A stretch of DNA of 64,000 bases, from assembly GCA_963920525.1 (NCBI GenBank), contig OY986436.1, forward strand, positions 78,709,630 through 78,773,629. The letters are read 5' to 3'. Source of the stretch: Dichetophora obliterata. Its lineage: Eukaryota; Arthropoda; Insecta; Diptera; Sciomyzidae. Shown here piece by piece: positions 43,318 to 52,489 of this stretch. Each line of letters starts with the position of its first letter. The first letter of the stretch is position 1. Both the position numbers and the translations under genes were made by a program. Under the pieces are notes generated by a model, which worked only from the letters and a program-made list of their open reading frames with translations, was not told where the DNA came from and did no database searches.

Positions 43318-43548
43318 TTCGAAAATGATGGCCCCTTCGAAGTTATTGAGAGAACACTAAAATACTTCACAATTCGTAAAAATAACACTAACATGACAGT
43401 CAACATTGATAGGATTAAGCCCGCCTCCTTAGACACTGAAACAGCACAGACACATTCAACCAAATACAAAAATACTAAAAAAGTACACTTTAACTCATTA
43501 GCTAACACGACCAAAATTTTTCAGAAAGGAGGGGAAATAATGTGGTGA
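43318..43548 (+). pseudogene. Gypsy pol C-terminus
   Basis: Reads FENDGPFEVIERTLKYFTIR then MTVNIDRIKPASLDT, the usual end of a Gypsy integrase (GPF.V..R..K.F.I ... V.IDRLKPA). It ends GGEIMW with a stop inside the first bases of the 3' LTR. Only about 75 residues remain; RT, RNase H and the integrase core are gone. Confidence 0.85.
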
Positions 43549-43594
43549 CTCAATACCACCAAATATAAACACCAACATCACAAAACACACTTAT

Positions 43595-44224
43595 GTACTT
43601 ACTACTTAGTTGGCGCTACAACCGTATGTCGGTCTTGGCCTCATCTAAGAATTTGCGCCAACCATTTCTGTCTTTCGCTTGCTGGCGCCAGTTGGAAATT
43701 CCAAGCTTCGTCAGGTTGTCCTCTACTTGGTCTTTCCAACGAAGATGCGGTCGTCCTCTTCTGCGTTGACCGCCGCTGGGTACCGAATCGAATGTTTTCT
43801 TCACTGAATGTTTACTTGACTATGTCGATGTCAGCGTACAGCTCGTACAGTTCATCATTCATGATTTTCGTTCGTCGAGAGAAGGCTATGCTACTCAATT
43901 GCCTACTGAGCCCAAAGTAACACCTGTTGGCAAGAGTTATTCTTCGTTTGATCTCAATCTGGGGGCGAACCTTTACAATGTAACATGTCTGACTGTCTCA
44001 ACCTGGCGAGGCCAGCATAATCTTTGTGAAATCGCCTCAAGTCGACTCAAACCTCCACGTGGTGTTTCCTGGGCAACGTCAAAACTGACAACCGTTAGTT
44101 TGGTGGCTAATCTGAGCGGCGGGCCCCCCTAGGCTTAAAATAGGTTGTGCGTCGGGTTTGAAGCCCACCCGTAAAAACCCATTTCAATGAAAGCAAATAA
44201 GAAAAGAAGAAAAATGATCCCCAA
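43595..44224 (-). mobile_element. Internally deleted RTE-like retrotransposon
   Basis: On the minus strand the order is as follows. First is a GC-rich 5' part (44190-43990, with GGTTTTTACGGGTGGGCTTC). Then comes the RT tail piece EIKRRITLANRCYFGLSRQL, then NDELYELYADIDIVK, then GRPHLRWKDQVEDNLTKLG and NWRQQAKDRNGWRKFLDEAK (43804-43616). The end is an AGTA-type tail at 43595-43610. The endonuclease, RT core and the segment between RTK and IMNDELY are missing. The host sequence ATCACAAAACACAC(AC)TTAT is duplicated on both sides (43577-43594 and 44225-44244). The 3' 190 bp match the copy at 23457-23671. Confidence 0.8.
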
Positions 44225-44300
44225 ATCACAAAACACACACTTATACAAAAAATATTCACTTACACATTTTATCTAAAAAATTATTATTTAAGATTTCAAA

Positions 44301-45120
44301 AAATGTCTTTAATTATTAATCAAATAATTTTGTATATTATTTTCATTATAAAATTGTATTCCTTAAAATGAAGATCGAAAAAAAAAGAAATTGTTAAAAG
44401 AAACAAAAATTTAAATAAAAATACGTCGTAAAAAAAGTAATTCGTGGGAACAAACTATCATACTACATATATATGCATAGCAGAGAGGGAAATAAGGAAC
44501 TTTCAGAAGATCCTCGTTTTTCCTCTAGGAGATCGGAAAAACAGTTGTTTTGGAATTACGGAAATAGCAGTAATCGTAATTTCAACTTTTTCGAAATTAC
44601 GGTTGCTGTAATCGTAATCTAAGATCGTTCAATGAACGATTACTTAAATTGTTATTACATTTTTTAAGATTACTGCAATCGTAATCGTGTGGTAATCGTA
44701 ATCCTTATCGCCCAGCTCTGGTTTTAGAGTACACAATGACTGATACAAAAGCCTGTCCTACGGCAAGTCCTCCGCACACTTCCTTTTTGGAGCCATTTGC
44801 CGAAAGCACTTTTTTCTCTCGTTAAAGCTTGATTTTTTATTTAATTGATTATTGAAAACTACAAATGTACCACTTTAAATAACACTTAATTTATTAAAGC
44901 AGTGTTGAAAAATTAGTAAAAGTGCAAAAAGTCGAGTTTGGTAAAAATGATATTCATACACAACTTAACGAACTGACCCTGAAATCATTATATACTTAGC
45001 AACTCAGGTGTCGTTTCGCGGCTGATACAATTATATATTATGGTACAATCGACTCAAATCGATTAAAAAGAATTTCATTAAATTCGTCATACACTTTTCA
45101 TAAAAGGATGAAAAAAGAGG
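44301..45120. other. AT-rich stretch with a degenerate hAT-like MITE end
   Basis: At 44550-44714 GTAATCGTAAT or ATTACGATTAC words recur at least five times and the block ends GCCCAGCTCTG, a hAT-like terminus (CAGAGCTGGGC inverted). A matching left end and target duplication were not found. No gene. Confidence 0.45.
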
Positions 45121-45123
45121 TAG

Positions 45124-45640
45124 TTAGATCAAAAACGTACTATTGCAAAAACCCAATATTGTGTATAAAGTATAAAATATATTTCTGTGCATACTTTCAG
45201 GCTGAACATTTTTGAGAACAGTTTGTCTTGTAAAAGTGCTGTAGTGCCAAAAAATAATTACAGTTTGAGAAATACTGTGTGCGGAAAAGCATGCTTGCCT
45301 TTTATCTATTAAGATGTGGATACTTTCAGTCTGAACAATTTGAGAGATATTGGACACGGAGTAGCGTGCTTGCCTTTTATATATGAAGATATTACTTTTT
45401 CTTGTCTTTTTCGACACAATGTCGATAACATTTTCGCATGTTACTTCCACGTCACGATGCACGTTCAGCAACACCAACCCGTTCAGTCGGTCTTCACTTG
45501 TTTTGCTTCGCAGATACGTTTTTAATCCGCGTAGAAAATATGAAAATGTGCGTTACCTTGATGCCATTGATTTCGGAAGGGTTGCATAAAATTGTAGGAA
45601 CCAATGTATTGATGGGTAGAATTGCTTGTTGCAGTTGTTG
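45124..45640 (-). pseudogene. hAT transposase C-terminal end with a duplicated tail
   Basis: The minus strand reads LKTYLRSKTSEDRLNGLVLL then NVHRDVEVTCENVIDIVSKK, the classical hAT dimerisation end. Upstream, YPSINTLVPTILC survives in another frame. After KKTRK the frame continues through three degenerate repeats of about 80-100 bp carrying TTCAGNCTGAAAGTATNCAC (about 45190, 45320), so the long open frame is partly repeat. It is a different hAT copy from the one at 13003-15001. Confidence 0.8.
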
Positions 45641-45649
45641 AGAGTATCA

Positions 45650-45889
45650 ATCTTCGAACAGAGTCTGCAAAAATACGGATTATATATTTGTAAGGCGTGA
45701 ATATTGAGGGCGAACATCAAAGATTTTATTTTATTATACTCTCACCTTTTCCACATCGCAAAGTCAACTATGAATTCTCAAACAATATCTTTCGGAAATT
45801 GGTTTTCAAAAGCTTGCCTCGTTTTACGATTTTCCTCTGCATTGAGTTCTGTGCATTTTTTGGCAAGGTATTTTGAATTTTCAAAGGTA
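45650..45889. other. AT-rich spacer
   Basis: Nothing recognised. Confidence 0.3.
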
Positions 45890-46510
45890 CACGGTTAGAA
45901 ATCTTGGACTAAATTTTAGTCCCACTAAAACTTTACTGCATTTTTATAAACCTTGCGGTATTAAATTTAAACTTTTCAAATACTAACTCATATTAACAAC
46001 TCTTCTGTACTAGAATGTAAGCCAAAAGCATTCATTAAGTTTTTTGGTTTATATTTTAGCTTTTTGGTTTCGATTTTAGCCATTTTGGTTTAAATTGAAG
46101 TACAATTCTGTATTGCTTTTTGTTTTTAATACAATTTATACTGAATTCTAATACATTTGGATACTAAATTTGGATTAAGACCCGTAAAAAGTTAGCCTGG
46201 CAATGCTGCGACTCAATATTAGGCGACTTGTTTCATATGTTTGTTTATCGCGCTTGTTATGTATTGGCCATAGCCCGGTGCCTAGAGTAGTGAGTTTACA
46301 AACTGAATGTCGTGCGTTCGAATCTCGCGGTGGTTGTTATTTTTTATTTTTATATTTTAATCCAAGTCTGTACTAAACTGGAAAACAAGCCGTATTAAAG
46401 CCATATTTAAGTTTTTAGCAAATACAAGATTTGAAACCAAAGCTGCTGTAGACTTCCGAATATATGTAGTACAGAAAAGTTTCAGTTTTAGTACAAGATT
46501 TCTAACCGTG
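45890..46510. mobile_element. TA-flanked MITE (621 bp) containing a tRNA-like sequence
   Basis: The ends read CACGGTTAGAAATCTTGGAC and, inverted, CACGGTTAGAAATCTTGTAC; pairing runs for about 28 bp including ACTAAAA. TA flanks both ends (45888-45889, 46511-46512), as in Tc1/mariner. The interior has no transposase but holds a pol III-type promoter at 46266-46338 and TTTTAGC/TTTTGGTTT words near 46040-46090. Confidence 0.85.
46266..46338 (+). ncRNA. tRNA-like sequence inside the MITE
   Basis: TGCCTAGAGTAGTGAG resembles an A box and GCGTTCGAATCTC a B box. GGCCATAGCCC and GGTGGTTG lie at the expected ends but the acceptor stem is weak. It is probably a tRNA pseudogene or SINE captured by, or shared with, the MITE. 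Confidence 0.5.
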
Positions 46511-46514
46511 TAGC

Positions 46515-46990
46515 CTTACATTATCCAAAAATCTTGATTTCAGCTGACTCAAGAAATTATACAAAAATATAATGAATAACGAGAATACGACTATGAGCTA
46601 CTTCAGTTTCATATTGACTGCTTCAGCTACTTCTGTGGCCCTGATAAAAATTTCTTGAAATTTGGCCTCCGAACTTTCACGCACCTTACTTATTTCTGCA
46701 TTCAAATCGGTTGAATATTCGACGAAGGTGCTCAAATAAATGAACCAATAAATTGAGGTTTGCAAATTGACGAAAGTAGTACGTCCGAAAAATGCGGTGT
46801 TTGTGTCATTTCAGGTACCGGTTGTATGCATTACTGTTTATAGCTAAAGGCACGATATCGCAAAAAAACAAACAAAAACCGAAACAGAATTCAGTGCATT
46901 AGATATAGAAACAGCTACAAACGTTTGCAGCAAACGGGTGCAAACATTTAAAATAAATTATAAAAAATCACCATTTTTATTTTTAATACT
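46515..46990. other. Stretch without a recognised gene
   Basis: Nothing recognised; moderately AT-rich. Confidence 0.3.
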
Positions 46991-46999
46991 CTTAGCCAG

Positions 47000-47335
47000 G
47001 GTTCAGAATTTAGATTCGAAATCAGCGACCCCTTAATACTGATAAATGACGTTTAAAACTCTTGAAAAGACATACTATTATTGTAGATGGCAACCCTATT
47101 ATTTCAAAATTTTATAATTTGGAAATTCTGACAACGGATTCGGGTTCAGCGACCCATTTTTGGTGTACCATTTTTTTTTTGCCAGCCCCGAATTCATAAA
47201 ACTACAAAAAATTAAGGTGGCAACCCTATCCACCATCTTGAATTTTAACATTCTGACTTTAGATTCGAAATCAGCGACCCCTTAACACTGATAAATGACG
47301 TTTAAATCTCTTGAAAAAACATATTATTAGGTTAT
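47000..47335. repeat. Two 65-bp direct repeats
   Basis: AGATTCGAAATCAGCGACCC then CTTAATACTGATAAATGACG (from 47011) recurs at 47261-47330 as the same words with few changes (CTTAACACTGATAAATGACG). AGGTGGCAACCCTAT-like words lie between and after; similar GTTGCCACCTT occurs at 39925 and GGCAACCCTATT at 47091. A decayed dispersed repeat is likely. Confidence 0.65.
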
Positions 47336-47339
47336 TATT

Positions 47340-47890
47340 TTAATATTTTAAAATATTTTCTAATTGACGCCGAAATTTGCTACACTTGGCCAAAAACCAA
47401 TTCAATACGCTGCACAGCAACCAGAACAGCATTTGTTTTTTACGCCACACGACGGTAGTGATCGATCTTAATGACCGACACAAACAAAGACAATTTTGCA
47501 AACACCACTTATTCATGTTGGAAAAATTGTCTTTGTTCTGGTTTTGACAAAGGCCTGAATTCTCCAACATGAAGATTTTGACGCAAACATAAGTGTAAAA
47601 CTGAAACACAGAGAATTGTTGAGATCGATCATTGTTTGAGTTTGTGACGCACAAGCAAATATTAAAACGAAGAATTCATGTTGGATGATCAACAACACGA
47701 TAACTACGTTACACACAAAAATGAAATGACAATAACATTGTGTGTTGTGTGCTTCAAATAGTGTTTATTGACATTTATGTTGGAGATTTCTGTTACATGA
47801 GTGAAAATTTCTGAACCCTGCTCTTAGCCCACATAATAAACACTAGTTTATTGCATTTAAATGCAGGTTCTCCGAGAATTTCGGATGTTT
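47340..47890. other. Stretch with short inverted and direct words, no gene
   Basis: ATTCATGTTGGA occurs at 47511 and 47673, and TCCAACATGAA lies between; GTGATCGATCTTAA (47458) and GATCGATCATT (47624) are partly complementary. AAATTGTCTTTGTTTG-like words also repeat. It may be a decayed foldback. Confidence 0.35.
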
Positions 47891-47894
47891 GAAC

Positions 47895-48340
47895 CCCCTA
47901 AAGGCCCCTGAATCCGAGCCTGGCTGCAATACCCTTCCATGTCACTTTACCATGGCTTACACCTTACGTGCTGGGTTCATAACTTTGTTAGCTGCCATTC
48001 AAGCTACGTTCTAAATCAATTTGCGGCTAAGTTGGCGGCAATCATTTTGCTACTTGCACGACCACAAAAGGAATCGTTGTGCAACTTTTTCCACTTCCAC
48101 AGCGGAAATTCAATTTTCTGCCAATGATAAACATTCTACACGAACACAAGCACACACAATAAGGCACAGATACAGATACAGACAGACAGACACACACAGT
48201 ATCAATTTAATCCATTCGTATAATAATCCAATCCACGATTCTGTTTCAAAGTTTGTTTACGATGCTGTTTTGGTGCCCAACAAACCAACAACCACGAGCT
48301 GGGTGTAGAGTGGGCCAATTTCGATACTGGCTTCGAGTGC
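47895..48340. other. Low-repeat stretch with a CA/CAGA microsatellite
   Basis: Less AT-rich DNA. ACAGATACAGATACAGACAG and CACACACA units lie at 48163-48202. No exon can be supported despite overlapping open frames. Confidence 0.4.
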
Positions 48341-48950
48341 TGCCTGTCTAAAATTGTAGCGAATGACTGAGTTTTGGATTAGAGGTTGCAGATTGGTTGT
48401 CAGAGTTAAAATACATGTACCATTTCATGAAACATAACACCAAAGAAGATATAATTTTGTGAAATGTTTGAAAAATTATGAAGAAAAAATGGTATTCCTT
48501 TCCAAGCTTAGAAAGAAGTGAAACATTTAGTAGTATTTCATAAGAATAAAAACAGTGTATAAATTCAACATTTAATTTCAAAATTTGATATTTTGAAATT
48601 CCAAAAATTCTGCAATTGGATATTTTTTATTTTATTACTAGCAGAGTACAAGACCTTGTTCGGATCGAGTTTATTTGAGTTGAGTTGAATTAATAAATGG
48701 ACGGATATTTTTTTTTTTGATACTTAATTAAATTTATATGAGTTTTTCTTGCACTAATTTTACCATAACTTTGTTATCCGAGTAAAAAGTCAATTTAAAT
48801 TTTTGGTATTTTTATTCATAGTGTTTAATTAAAAATTAAAAGATATAATTCTACCCTTACACAAAAATTTACATATATCACGAGGAATAACATGTTTTGT
48901 AAAAGTAATTTTATTCTAAGAATTATTTCAACATTGAGTACATGTAATAG
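48340..48950. other. AT-rich stretch, nothing recognised
   Basis: No coding family, TIR or RNA gene seen. Confidence 0.3.
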
Positions 48951-48954
48951 TAGG

Positions 48955-49560
48955 GTAACTTCGGGTATTTTGATATAGTCGGGTAATGTGATATACCTGC
49001 ATGTTTTGTTAAATACACAAATTTTGACTAGAATATACATGAAAATATAACGGTAACGCAGAAAGGCACGTTTTGCAGTTTTATGTGCACTCTCATTGGC
49101 TGTGTTTTCTCTTATTGTTGGGAAATTGTTTCGTCGGTGTGTTCCATATTTTTTTTAGTGCGTTTTGAGATGCGAGAATACTGAACCAGAATTGAAAGAT
49201 TGAATATATAAATTTGTTAGTGTTTGAATACAGTTATCTATAAATAAGTTGAGGTCTTTATTTTCTGAAGTGTATTTTTATAAAAATAACCTGATTGTTT
49301 TGAAAACCAAATTCGGATATTGTAATATAGTCAAAGTTGGGTAATGTGATAAACCCCTCTGAGTTATAAATTATTATTATAATATATTGCAGATGTTGTT
49401 AAACAAGGGACAGATAAGTAAGTGGGATCCAGAAGTAAATAGAAAGGCAGTCAGAAAAGGAGCAATGGTCTTACTGTTGGCGTCAAAGACATTTGGATTT
49501 CCATTTGCAACGCTGTAAAGAGAAGCTAGCAGTGATAAACTTATCAGCTATTTAAGCTAT
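48955..49560 (+). mobile_element. Pogo-like element fragment with psq-type HTH exon
   Basis: The block starts GGGTAACTTCGGGTATTTTG then GTCGGGTAATGTGATATACC; GGGTAATGTGATAAACC recurs at 49342. At 49393-49520 the plus strand reads NKGQISKWDPEVNRKAVRKG then ASKTFGFPFATL, the psq/CENP-B-type helix-turn-helix that begins pogo/Tigger transposases (W.PE.M..AV ... A...F.VP..TL). A stop follows at once and there is no DDE core. Confidence 0.65.
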
Positions 49561-49599
49561 TTTTAAAAGCTTTTATTTAATTTGCTTCATTCATATGTC

Positions 49600-49777
49600 C
49601 GTCAAAATTTGCAAAGCATTTTTCGAACCCTTGTTGCTTTCCAATTAATTATTTAGTTTAGTAAATTTCCTTCAAGTAGAGGATGGGGTTTGGGAAAAAA
49701 ATTGGCCACACCCCATTTTACCGCCCACAAATAAAAAACGTATGGTTTTGAAAATAAAAGATGTTAATAAGACTAAC
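49600..49777. repeat. Fragment of the 23.8-24.2 kb dispersed repeat
   Basis: TTGGCCACACCC and CGCCCACAAATAAAAAA match TTGCCACACCC and GCCCACAAGTCAATAAAAA at 24190-24230. Confidence 0.45.
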
Positions 49778-50272
49778 AAGTAAAAAATAAATAAAAAGTA
49801 AAAAAAATTTTAAAAATAAGCTTTTATTTAAAAAAAAAGTGAACTAAAAAGAAAAAATAAATTTAACCGACATTTGTCACATATGTATATAGTAGGTATA
49901 TTAAAGATTCAGAAGGACCCCTCTCTTGGTTATTCATCATCATAATAAAAGCGTACTCCAATAAGTTCTAGGGACGTATATATATTTATTGTATAATTTT
50001 TAAAGTATTTTTGTATACTTTTTATATATTATATTTATACTTTTATGTAATAGATACCAATCGCGGACATCGATGCCCAAGTTATTTAAAATTTAAATTT
50101 ATTTTACATTTTGATAATTTCTAAATATATATTCGTCCCTCGAACTTACTTATTGGAGTACGCTACTTTATGCATATATGACAAAAGTCAGTTAAATTTA
50201 TTTTTTTTAAGTTTATGTTTACTTTTATATAAAAGCTTATTTTAAAATTTTTTTAACTTTTTATTTCTTTTT
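49778..50272. mobile_element. Foldback element with arms of about 150-215 bp
   Basis: The left arm (49778-49995) and right arm (50123-50272) pair along AAGCTTTTATNTAAA, AAATTTAACNGACNTTTGTC and GCGTACTCCAATAAGT with GGGACGNATATAT. The left arm has about 60 extra bases (TAGGTATATTAAAGATTCAG and following) that the right arm lacks. The loop is about 127 bp and AT-rich. No protein is encoded. Confidence 0.8.
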
Positions 50273-50741
50273 TTAAGCTTTTATTGCGTTTTCGTATTCA
50301 GTTGCTTTTGTTTATATTCGTTCATCGTGTGACAAGGGTAACGCTATAGACCGACGAAGTCGTAGTACACTGCACAATGCATCAAAAAACTATCCTGTGT
50401 AAAACTAAAGTTAAAAGGAGAACCCTGAAGAATATTCAAAGTATTCCCAATTTATAGCACAATACTGAAATTGTGAAACGTCGATTTTTATGGGCAGAAT
50501 CGCTGATTTACTTGAATTATCCAGGTTGCAAATTAACCAATTTCATTGCCATTTTCTTTGGTTTCGCATGATTCCCGTATTTTTGTATACCACCTGTAAT
50601 GTGTGTTAAAAAAGGAAGGAGACAGTAAATACATATACTCCTGCCTTCCTTTTGTAATACCCTTAGCAAGGCGTATTAGGTATAGAAAAGTATATATGTC
50701 TGTAACTTCCATGTCTGTCTGTCGATATCAGTCGTAATATA
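50273..50741. other. Stretch with a small hairpin, no gene
   Basis: AAAAGGAAGGAGACAGTAAA at 50609 is mirrored by CTCCTGCCTTCCTTTT (50638-50653), a stem of about 17 bp. No other feature. Confidence 0.45.
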
Positions 50742-51139
50742 CACTCTAAAAATTATTGGTTGAAATTTACTACTATTATAGTAGGCAATCGCTTTGCTAC
50801 CAAAAAAGCAGTAAAGTCATCACAATTTACTACCATAATAGCTATAAAGTAAAAATTTGGAAGTAGTACTACTCTAACAGCAAAACTCTACAAAATAAAT
50901 ACTGTTATATTGATAAAATTCAAGGACCGAGTACTATTTTACTACTATTTTTGTAGTAATATTCAATGATCGTGTGCTATTTTTACTACTACTTTTGTAG
51001 TACAATTTATCTAAATTAGAGTAATATTATTACTACTTTGTTGCAATTATTAACGGCCCTGTTATATATAATTAAAGACTTGTTTGTAAATTTTCAAGCT
51101 TTTTTTTATTGAAATACTTATTAAAAACAATTTTTTTTT

Positions 51140-52300
51140 TTAGACTAAACCAAAGCTCAGGGGATGCCCCCTATAAATGCGTAAGCATTGTGTTGATTCG
51201 GAAGATGGGTGATAGTTAGTTGGAGGGTGGATAGATGGAGTAGTGTCGGTGAATATTTGTTTTAAATTTGCACAGCTCAAAACTGCCGGGGAAAACGCTC
51301 GCAGGGAGACTATTCCACAACTTAACCGTGAGATTAAAGAACGAATTATCACGGTAATGCGAGGTTCTATTGGGCATCGACGCAATGGTAAAGGGATGGG
51401 CTTGGACAGCTGCCCGAGTGGACCTGGCAAACACACGAGCTGGTGGCGTCAGGTCATGTATCTCCCTTGAACACTTCCCATGGTAATACCTATACAGAAG
51501 GCTTAGGCAACCAACATTGCGGCGATGCCCAAGAGAGTTGAGAGAGGATGAAATACTTTCATCCTCTATCAAATATATCGCACGACGTTGAATTCGATCC
51601 AGAAGCTCCAAATAAGATCTTGAAGCCCCTGCCCAAATGTGCGAATTGTACTCCATTTTCGGTCTAATATATGAGGTGTAAATCATGCACTTGCCCGCTT
51701 CTTTCGACACATCGAAAATATGATCATTCCAACGAAGATCACACCTGATCGATATGCCCAGAACGTCAAGAGCGGCTGATTCCACAAGATCCACACCATT
51801 CATATTGAGGGGTGCTAAGGGGCAATCCATCCGCTTGTGGGTTAACATACAGTACTGGGTCTTGCTTGCATTGAACTCTACTCTATTAGCAAGACCCCAC
51901 TCGGAGATTTTTTGTAGATCATTTAGGAGTGTGTCATTCATATTTTGCCTTTTTCTCTCAATCTCCATAGAGCTTAGGCGTTTTTTAAATGGATATGAAT
52001 GACAAATGCTGCTGTCGTCAACGACAGAAGGTCGTTGATAAAAACCAGAAACAAAGTTGGCGATAGAACTGAACCCTACGGTACTCCTGCGTTAATGGCG
52101 TACTCCTCGGACGAAATACCGTCAACTACGACTCGAATTGTTCTGTCCTTGACGTGATCCATCGAGCAAAGTTACCACCAAAACCATATGCAACAAGTTT
52201 TGACACGAGTGCTTTATGCCACACTCTGTCGAACGCTTTAGAAATATCAAGAGCAACAACCCTGCTCTCGCCGAAAAAGTGAACGCATTTATTCCATTTT
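51140..52300 (-). mobile_element. 5'-truncated LINE fragment (RT C-terminal half)
   Basis: The minus strand reads VVALDISKAFDRVWHKALVS (about 52260), then broken frames up to DDSS (the YADD region). The open part (51968-51216) includes NRVEFNASKTQYCMLTHKRM, NGVDLVESAALDVLGISIRC, EYNSHIWAGA and HYRDNSFFNLTVKLWNSLP. About 20 residues are missing between KCM and IYTSYIRP. The end is an A-rich tail, seen as TTTTTTTTTTTAG near 51131. It belongs to a jockey/CR1-like group and differs from the LINE at 16.5-19.6 kb. Confidence 0.88.
51216..51968 (-). pseudogene. LINE reverse transcriptase, thumb and C-terminal region
   Basis: This is the longest open piece (250 codons) of the LINE fragment. It lacks the catalytic palm, which lies upstream in broken frames. 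LDRIQRRAIYLIED, HRRNVGCLSLLYRYYHGKCS and the end FKTNIHRHYSIYPPSN fit the C-terminus common to insect jockey/CR1-like elements. A small internal deletion is noted in the element entry. Confidence 0.88.
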
Positions 52301-52489
52301 AAGAACTTATTTTAATTTTAAGAACTTATTATTTAAATTTTATACAGGAAATTGTTTCAAAAGAGAAAAAAAAAATTAGTTCTTAATTGCAAGTTAGCTT
52401 TAATTAAAAAAAAAAAACATTAATACAGTCAAGCAAATTAATTTTTCTGTATATACTTTTTCAGAGGGCCAAATAAATCAATGGACATA

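Larger units (their letters stand above)
43210..44300 (+). mobile_element. Gypsy-type LTR retrotransposon remnant with a nested RTE copy
   Basis: TGTGGTGACTCAATACCACC begins at 43210 and again at 43541, the start of two LTR pieces that share AAACACCAACATCACA and later TTACACATTTTATCTAAAAA. Between them is the end of a pol gene (43318-43548) and a purine tract AAAGGAGGGGAA just before the 3' LTR. The 5' LTR piece joins pol directly, so nearly all of gag-pol is deleted. The 3' LTR is opened by an RTE insertion (43595-44224) and resumes at 44225. The outer end of the 3' LTR is not defined. Confidence 0.8.

Noticed and set aside
43899..44132. 77-codon plus frame with normal composition
   Set aside because: It is antisense to the RTE remnant (minus strand IKRRITLANRCYFGL), so it is a shadow frame.
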